NCBI RefSeq assembly: GCF_000250875.1
Contig: NZ_JH604957.1
Coordinates: 1 to 10,372, forward strand
DNA from: Sutterella parvirubra YIT 11816
Lineage (GTDB): Bacteria > Pseudomonadota > Gammaproteobacteria > Burkholderiales > Burkholderiaceae_F
Direction: 5' to 3'
DNA: 10,372 nucleotides
Shown here: positions 6,258 to 10,372 of the stretch, one piece after another
Layout: each line of letters starts with the position of its first letter
Position numbering within the stretch: position 1 is the stretch's first letter
Notes under the pieces: generated by a model
Database searches by the model: none
What the model saw: only the letters and a program-made list of their open reading frames with translations
What the model was told of the DNA's origin: nothing
Position numbers and translations under genes: made by a program

Positions 6258-6288
6258 TATGATCTCCGGAAGCCCGGTCATCCCGGGC
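6258..6288 (+). promoter_or_regulatory. Possible -10 box and leader hairpin before the aspartate dehydrogenase gene
   Basis: TATGAT at 6258-6263 fits a -10 element but has no recognisable -35. A transcript starting near 6270 would open with a GCCCGG (6272-6277)/CCGGGC (6283-6288) stem. The remaining leader holds two copies of GACCACACC, the second just before the ATG. The ribosome binding site is weak (GAAGAG). Confidence 0.3.
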
Positions 6289-6328
6289 GGATCAGGACCA
6301 CACCCGTCACCTTCGAAGAGACCACACC

Positions 6329-7135
6329 ATGAAGACCATTGCCGTACTGGGCGCGGGCGCGCTCGCCAAGATCGTCGTGCGCGCCGTCGCGGAGCGCTTT
6401 CCCCACGACTACCAGGTCGCGGCGGTGGCGGCGAGGACCGCGGCCCACGCCGAAGCGCTCGCGGCGGAAGTGGGTGCCGCGGCCGAGACCGACGCCGAGG
6501 GGCTCCTGCGCCACCGGCCCGACCTCGTGATCGAACTCGCGGGTGGCGGGGCGCTCAAAGCTGAAGCGCTCCGGATTCTCGAGGGCGGCGCGGATCTGGT
6601 GGCGGTGTCTGTGGGCGCCTTCGCCGACCGGGCGTTCCTCTCGGAAGTCGAAGCCGCCGCGAAGCGGCTCGGACGCCGCGTCTACATCCCGAACGGCGCC
6701 GTGGGCGGGTTGGACCTGCTGCAAACCTACGCGATGATGCCGGGCGCGGCGCTCGAGATCGAAAACGTCAAGGCCCCGAAGAGCCTCGCGGGCGCGCCGG
6801 GGCTCGAAGGCCGGGTGCTCCGCACCGAAGGTCCCGACGAGGTGGTCTTCGAGGGCGGCGTCGCGGACGCGATCGCCGGGTTTCCGAAGAACGTCAACGT
6901 CGCCGTGGCGGCGAGCCTCGCCGCGGGCGTAGGGGAGGCGGCGAAAGTGCGGGTGGTCTCGCGCCCGGGGGCGGCGGAGTCCGTGCACCGCGTCCGCGTC
7001 TCGAACGCGCAGATGCACGCCGAACTCTCGATCGCGTCGAAGCCCGACCCCGCGAACCCGAGGTCGTCGACCTCCACCGCCTGGAGCGTGGTGGCGCTCT
7101 TGAAGCAGATGGCCTCGTCCGTGGTGTTCTTCTGA
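6329..7135 (+). CDS. nadX: L-aspartate dehydrogenase (NAD(P)-dependent)
   Basis: The 268-residue cytoplasmic enzyme oxidises L-aspartate to iminoaspartate (hydrolysing to oxaloacetate and ammonia) with NAD(P). In some organisms it feeds iminoaspartate to quinolinate synthase for NAD synthesis. The N-terminal Rossmann fold carries GAGALA at 8-13. The homoserine-dehydrogenase-like second domain (aspartate dehydrogenase/DUF108) includes PNGAVGGLDLL (121-131), FPKNVNVAVA (185-194), His220 at the position of the family's proposed catalytic His, and PANPRSSTSTAWSVVALL (241-258). Length is typical (about 265). The start follows from the intact MKTIAVLGAGALA N-terminus. No nadA or nadC is adjacent, so whether it serves NAD synthesis or aspartate catabolism cannot be decided here. 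Confidence 0.88.
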   Translation: MKTIAVLGAGALAKIVVRAVAERFPHDYQVAAVAARTAAHAEALAAEVGAAAETDAEGLLRHRPDLVIELAGGGALKAEALRILEGGADLVAVSVGAFADRAFLSEVEAAAKRLGRRVYIPNGAVGGLDLLQTYAMMPGAALEIENVKAPKSLAGAPGLEGRVLRTEGPDEVVFEGGVADAIAGFPKNVNVAVAASLAAGVGEAAKVRVVSRPGAAESVHRVRVSNAQMHAELSIASKPDPANPRSSTSTAWSVVALLKQMASSVVFF

Positions 7136-7300
7136 TGGGGCGGATTGGGCCCACAAGGTCTTGAGGCGCTTGAAGATTCAGGGGGCGTGCAGGCCGTCCG
7201 CCGGGCTCGGCATTCGCTTCGACCGTATTGCCCGGACTGCTCATCCCGCAGCGCTTGAGGCAGAATGGTCCCTGAACACGAACGCTTCAGGAAGCTCCCG

Positions 7301-7687
7301 ATGCCGAAGACCGCCAACCACGCCGCCTCCGCCAACCGTGCCGTCAGGCCCCTCAACGCCGACGAGAAGCTCGCCGTCGCCATGCTCGTGAACCGCGGGC
7401 GCCCCGCCGCCCAAATCGCGCGGCAGCTCGGCATCTCCGCCGCGAAGGCGGAGCTTTGGGCGAAGAAGTACAGGAACGCCGAGGCCGAAGGCAGGTTGGT
7501 CTTCTTTGAGGACGACGAAGGCGCCGTGAGGCCCGAGGCCGACGCGGACCTCGATCCGCCCGTGCTCATGACGTCCGCGGAGGAGAAGGCGTGGCTCGAA
7601 TACCGGGTGAGGCGCGCCGAAGCGGAGTTGACGCTCCTGAAGAAGTACGACGAGTACCTCGACGAACAGGCTGACCCGGCGGTATGA
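7301..7687 (+). CDS. Small helix-turn-helix/coiled-coil protein resembling an IS3-type OrfA
   Basis: I do not recognise a named gene. The 128-residue product has a helix-turn-helix at about 36-58 (AAQIARQLGISAAKAELWAKKYR), an acidic middle (70-87), and a C-terminal charged, heptad-like helix (94-122) reading EEKAWLEYRVRRAEAELTLLKKY. HTH followed by a short coiled coil ending LLKK is the layout of IS3-family OrfA proteins, but no OrfB/integrase reading frame or terminal inverted repeats were found around it, so it may be a domesticated relative or an unrelated DNA-binding protein. The start at 7301 is chosen because AGGAAG (7289-7294) stands six bases before it; an upstream in-frame ATG at 7265 would add 12 residues and has GAGG too close. 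It is convergent with greB. Confidence 0.7.
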   Translation: MPKTANHAASANRAVRPLNADEKLAVAMLVNRGRPAAQIARQLGISAAKAELWAKKYRNAEAEGRLVFFEDDEGAVRPEADADLDPPVLMTSAEEKAWLEYRVRRAEAELTLLKKYDEYLDEQADPAV

Positions 7688-7709
7688 GGCCGACAGGCCC
7701 GCGCCTCAT
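7684..7709 (+). repeat. Stem overlapping the stop codon of the HTH gene
   Basis: ATGAGGC (7684-7690), which contains the TGA stop, pairs with GCCTCAT (7703-7709) over a 12-base loop. No U tract follows. Confidence 0.35.
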
Positions 7710-7745
7710 GCCCCGACTTCTCACTGCCCCACGCCTCCAAGAAAC

Positions 7746-7790
7746 CGAAACGCCGCCAGGAGTCTCCCCCGCGCGGCGTTTCGTTCATTC
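7746..7790. terminator. Terminator hairpin between convergent genes
   Basis: A perfect 11-bp stem (CGAAACGCCGC 7746-7756; GCGGCGTTTCG 7773-7783) with a 16-base loop. The plus strand continues TTCATTC; the minus strand continues GTTTCTTGG. It sits between the ends of the HTH gene and greB and can serve both directions, with only modest U-richness on either side. Confidence 0.7.
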
Positions 7791-7847
7791 CCCGGTCAGA
7801 GGATGAGGGTCAGGGCCGACACCCGTACCGGTTTTCGTCTCCGTCCG

Positions 7848-8426
7848 TCACTCGCAGTGCCGTCCCTCCGGATAGGGGGGATCGTTGACGTACGTCACCT
7901 CCAGGATCTCGAGTTCGTCGACGCCGGCCGGCTTCGACGCGGTGGCGGGGGTGGGGAGGCGCACCTCGTCCCCCTCGCGGTGCTTCAGAAACACGCGCGC
8001 AATGGGGCTCACCCAGCTCACGTCGCCCTTCGAGACGTCCGCCTCGTCGATCCCCACGATGCGGATCTTGTGTTCGTCGCCCCTCTGGTCGCAGTAGAGC
8101 ACCGTCGCGCCGAAGAAGATCTGGTCGGTCGCGGGGCGCGAGCCCGGGTCGACGACTTCCGCCGACTCGATCCGCTTGTTCAGAAACCGGATGCGACGGT
8201 CGATCTCGCGCAGACGCCTTTTGCCGTACTGGTAGTCCCCGTTTTCCGAGCGGTCCCCGTTGCTCGCCGCCCAGGAGACGACGTTCACCACCTCGGGGCG
8301 CTCGACGTTGACGAGGTGCTCGCGCTCGTCAAGGAGCCGCCGGTAGCAGGGCGGCGTCATGTAGTTCTTCGTGTTGGGCGGAAAACCGGGAAGGGTCACT
8401 TCGTCGTCATCGTCGCGTTCGGTCAT
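7848..8426 (-). CDS. greB: Transcription elongation factor GreB
   Basis: The 192-residue factor enters the RNA polymerase secondary channel and stimulates cleavage of backtracked RNA. The coiled-coil domain contains ERPEVVNVVSWAASNGDRSENGDYQYGKRRLREIDRRIRFL (about 42-82). That is the GreB signature rather than GreA; acidic tip residues Asp58 and Glu61 are present. The FKBP-like C-terminal domain spans about 100-180. Relative to typical GreB (about 160 residues) there is an extra acidic N-terminus of about 20 residues (MTERDDDDEV) before NYMTP, where many homologues begin. The longer start is nevertheless favoured by AAGGAG (8440-8435) eight bases upstream. The start codon overlaps the stop of the TetR-family gene as ATGA, so the two genes are probably one translationally coupled operon. 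Confidence 0.95.
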   Translation of the reverse strand: MTERDDDDEVTLPGFPPNTKNYMTPPCYRRLLDEREHLVNVERPEVVNVVSWAASNGDRSENGDYQYGKRRLREIDRRIRFLNKRIESAEVVDPGSRPATDQIFFGATVLYCDQRGDEHKIRIVGIDEADVSKGDVSWVSPIARVFLKHREGDEVRLPTPATASKPAGVDELEILEVTYVNDPPYPEGRHCE

Positions 8427-9850
8427 TCGACGGTCTCCTTCTTCGCGGTCTTTCCGGCACCGATGAGCGACGCGCGGGTCTTGCGGGAGCGCTTGGGCTT
8501 CGGCGCGGCTTCCCCGGATTCTCCCGTCTCAGCCGTTTCAGCCGCTTCACCGGCTTCGGCGGCGGCCTTCGCCGCCTCCTTCTTCGCGCGGTATTCCTGC
8601 GCGCGGAGTTCGCTCCCCAGGGGCTTCGCGAAGGCGCCCTCGGCGTTCGCCTTGGGGGCGATCTTCGTGACGCAGGACTTCGGGGTGCGCTTCCTCTTGG
8701 GGGCTTCGGCGGCCTCGGCAGGCTCCGCAGCCTCCTCAACCGTCACCGCTTCAGGCGCGGCGTCTTCAGCCTTCTCCTCGGCCTTCGTTTCGATCTTGAC
8801 TTCAGGTTCTCCCACCGTCTCTTCAACAGCGGCCACCTTGGGAAGGACGTCTTCCAGACGCACCGCCGCGCGGGCGGCCTCTGTCACGTCGGACTCAATC
8901 CCGCGGGCCGCGGCGACCGCGGCGGAGAGGGCCTCCGCCTCGCGGAAGACCTCATCGGCGTCAACGGCGTCAACAGTCTCCGCAGCCTTCTTCGTGCGGG
9001 TCTTGCGGGTGCGGGCGGGCTTGGCTTCGGTCTCCGCAGCAACGGCATCAGCCGCATCCGCAACACCGGTGAGCTTCCCCAACGCGTCGAAGTCCAGAGC
9101 CGAGAAGTCGTACCCGGCCGCGGGCTGCGCCACGCGGTCCTTGAGGGCGCGAAGGAGCGCGCGCTCAAAGCGCGCCTGGCGCACGACCAGGGCGTCGGCG
9201 ATCCATCCCGCGGCGCGCTCCACTTCGGCGCGGATGCGCGCTTCCGTGGGGACGAGCGAGGGGTTGGCGAGGCACTCTTCGACGAGCCCGCCCTTCAGGA
9301 GGTTGATGTAGGAGCGGGCGGCGTCGATCAGTTCCTCGTCGGGAAGATCGACGTAGTCGCGCATCACGCGCGCGAAGCACACCCAACTTTGCATGACGCC
9401 TTCGCGCCAGTACCATTCGCCGATTTCGTGGAATCGCGTCGTCTCCGAGAAGATGAGGCGAAGAAGCCCCTGCGCCCGGCGGTTCGTCATGTGTTCGAGG
9501 AAGATGCGCCCGAAGGTGAGGAGCTCTTCGTCGAGTGTCAAGCCCTTGCGGCCTTCCTGCACGTAGCTCGAATAGACGTCGTCCACCGTCATCTGAAGGC
9601 AGGCGAGAAAGAGCCCGTGCTTGTTCTTGAAGCACTGGTAGATGAGGCTTCGCGAGCCCCCGGCGCGCGCGATGATCTCGCGGATCGAGGTGCGCTCGTA
9701 GCCCACCTCGATGAAGAGGTCGGCGGAGTGCATGAGGAGCGCGCGGCGGCGGTCGAGACCGCGCTGCGTGAGGGGACGGGACGCGGGGGCGTCGGCCGGT
9801 TCAGAGGCTTCGGCAGTTTCAGGCGCGTCGGTGGTGTTCTGTTCGGGCAT
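8423..9850 (-). CDS. TetR/AcrR-family transcriptional regulator with long charged C-terminal tail
   Basis: The 475-residue product starts with a low-complexity acidic leader (1-25) and a TetR_N helix-turn-helix at about 32-80 (ADLFIEVGYERTSIREIIARAGGSRSLIYQCFKNKHGLF). A ligand-binding/dimerisation domain of TetR_C AefR-like type follows to about 230. TetR regulators normally end here (190-230 residues). The remaining 245 residues are Ala/Glu/Lys-rich and probably disordered, with three basic clusters (RTRKTRTKK 280-288, KRKRTPK 385-391, KPKRSRKTR 451-459) separated by acidic stretches. The tail resembles histone-H1-like Ala/Lys-rich bacterial proteins in composition only. The frame is intact throughout and overlaps greB by ATGA. 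The start at 9850 has no Shine-Dalgarno; an in-frame ATG at 9967 would add 39 residues with no family resemblance. Target genes and ligand are unknown. Confidence 0.85.
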   Translation of the reverse strand: MPEQNTTDAPETAEASEPADAPASRPLTQRGLDRRRALLMHSADLFIEVGYERTSIREIIARAGGSRSLIYQCFKNKHGLFLACLQMTVDDVYSSYVQEGRKGLTLDEELLTFGRIFLEHMTNRRAQGLLRLIFSETTRFHEIGEWYWREGVMQSWVCFARVMRDYVDLPDEELIDAARSYINLLKGGLVEECLANPSLVPTEARIRAEVERAAGWIADALVVRQARFERALLRALKDRVAQPAAGYDFSALDFDALGKLTGVADAADAVAAETEAKPARTRKTRTKKAAETVDAVDADEVFREAEALSAAVAAARGIESDVTEAARAAVRLEDVLPKVAAVEETVGEPEVKIETKAEEKAEDAAPEAVTVEEAAEPAEAAEAPKRKRTPKSCVTKIAPKANAEGAFAKPLGSELRAQEYRAKKEAAKAAAEAGEAAETAETGESGEAAPKPKRSRKTRASLIGAGKTAKKETVE

Positions 9851-10017
9851 GAGGGAGAACGTTTGTCCAATGTGGGGTGGCGGAAATCCGTCCCGGCGGC
9901 CGGTTGGAGAAGAAGGCACGGCGGGCGCTTTGGAAGCGCTCGACGGTGTTTGAAAAAAGCTCAACATCCGGCCGCGGACGGGCTGATGCCGTGGAGCATA
10001 GCGCAAAGCCGATGAGG

Positions 10018-10051
10018 GGACGCCGGGAGAACGGCGAAAGGGCGTCCTTTT
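10018..10051 (+). repeat. 7-bp stem followed by TTTT
   Basis: GGACGCC (10018-10024) pairs with GGCGTCC (10041-10047) and is followed by TTTT (10048-10051). In plus orientation this is terminator-like, but no plus-strand gene precedes it. In minus orientation it would be a stem in the tetR leader. Confidence 0.35.
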
Positions 10052-10054
10052 GCG

Positions 10055-10070
10055 TTTCAATTCATTGAAA
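10055..10070. promoter_or_regulatory. 16-bp dyad upstream of tetR, candidate operator
   Basis: TTTCAAT (10055-10061) and ATTGAAA (10064-10070) are perfect 7-bp arms separated by TC. Size and symmetry suit a TetR-family dimer, and the position, about 205 bp upstream of the tetR start, allows autoregulation. The minus-strand TTGAAA (10060-10055) could also serve as a -35, but no -10 follows at the right distance. Confidence 0.45.
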
Positions 10071-10221
10071 GACGGGGATCTCTGTGGTTTCGGCGCGTCG
10101 GGCGGGCGTTCTCTTTTTCGCGGGGCTTCTGCGGGTACTCCCGAGGGGCGCCCTCCGGCATCCGCGCGGCGTCCGTCACCCGCCGTCACCACCCGCACGC
10201 CCCGGTCCGCCCCAAATGGCT

Positions 10222-10258
10222 GCGGGGGCGGCCGGACCTCTCGTCCGACCGCCCCCGC
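10222..10258. repeat. Long GC-rich hairpin, possible terminator of an off-window gene
   Basis: GCGGGGGCGG (10222-10231) pairs with CCGCCCCCGC (10249-10258). After a single mismatch, CGGAC (10233-10237) pairs with GTCCG (10243-10247) around CTCTC. That is 15 base pairs in total, the most stable structure in the window. It is followed by TTCTCC on the plus strand. It could terminate a gene entering from the right, or be a repeated extragenic element. Confidence 0.5.
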
Positions 10259-10301
10259 TTCTCCAGTGCCGCGCGTGGTGAGACCGACGCGGCGCGGAGA
10301 G

Positions 10302-10326
10302 TCCCCGGCACCATGCACGCCGGGGA
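10302..10326. repeat. 8-bp hairpin near the right edge
   Basis: TCCCCGGC (10302-10309) pairs perfectly with GCCGGGGA (10319-10326) over a 9-base loop. It has no T tract and no adjacent gene. Confidence 0.4.
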
Positions 10327-10372
10327 GAGCGGATCCATGACCCCTTAGGAACAGTAAAGAAATAAAATTTAC

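Larger units (their letters stand above)
9851..10372. other. Non-coding region upstream of the tetR-greB operon
   Basis: No convincing gene was found in these 522 bases. The open frames present are Arg/Pro/Gly-rich translations without ribosome binding sites. The region holds the hairpins and dyad listed separately and probably contains the tetR promoter. A possible minus-strand -10 (TATGCT, 10000-9995) lacks a matching -35. The last 25 bases are strikingly AT-rich compared with everything else. Confidence 0.6.

Noticed and set aside
7803..9311. Plus-strand frame opposite greB and tetR
   Set aside because: Ala/Ser-rich shadow of the repetitive Ala/Glu/Lys codons in the TetR tail.
9851..10318. 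N-terminal extension of the TetR protein to 631 residues
   Set aside because: The added sequence is Pro/Arg/Ser-rich, spans strong hairpins and a dyad, and resembles no domain.
10050..10340. Small plus-strand frame in the right intergenic region
   Set aside because: Arg/Pro/Gly-rich, no ribosome binding site, and it crosses the 15-bp hairpin.

Overview
The window reads as a high-GC Gram-negative chromosome. A Burkholderiales-type trimeric porin, a DnaA and GreB of proteobacterial type, and a secreted covalent-FMN/FAD reductase together suggest a betaproteobacterium. A gut or anaerobic member of the Sutterellaceae fits best, but that placement is inference. No rRNA, tRNA, CRISPR array, complete insertion sequence or phage gene was seen.

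Layout: (1) 1-229, a strong terminator for the porin. (2) 230-1414 (-), outer-membrane porin with a structured upstream region. (3) 1584-2339 (+), divergent Fic/DOC-fold protein with Gln at the catalytic His position. (4) 2558-4318 (+), secreted FMN-bind/FAD reductase whose active-site residues match urocanate reductase (UrdA), closed by a good terminator. (5) 4319-4692, a regulatory region with an 11-bp-phased array of degenerate DnaA-box-like repeats, a dyad, a promoter with an extended -10, and an intrinsic terminator lying before the dnaA start. (6) 4693-6066 (+), dnaA, with neither rpmH nor dnaN beside it. (7) 6329-7135 (+), L-aspartate dehydrogenase. (8) 7301-7687 (+), small HTH plus coiled-coil protein resembling an IS3 OrfA. 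(9) a terminator shared with the convergent operon. (10) 9850 to 7848 (-), a two-gene operon: a TetR regulator with an unusually long charged tail, overlapping greB by ATGA. (11) 9851-10372, a non-coding region with several hairpins and a 16-bp dyad.

How the genes may work together: the porin could admit small anions, and UrdA would use urocanate as a periplasmic electron acceptor, giving imidazole propionate. No ApbE, histidine ammonia-lyase or quinol-oxidising cytochrome is present here to confirm the pathway. dnaA with its upstream array is a candidate replication-control locus. The tetR-greB pair couples a regulator to transcript-cleavage-factor expression. The most noteworthy points are the UrdA assignment, the helically phased array before an isolated dnaA, and the TetR tail.
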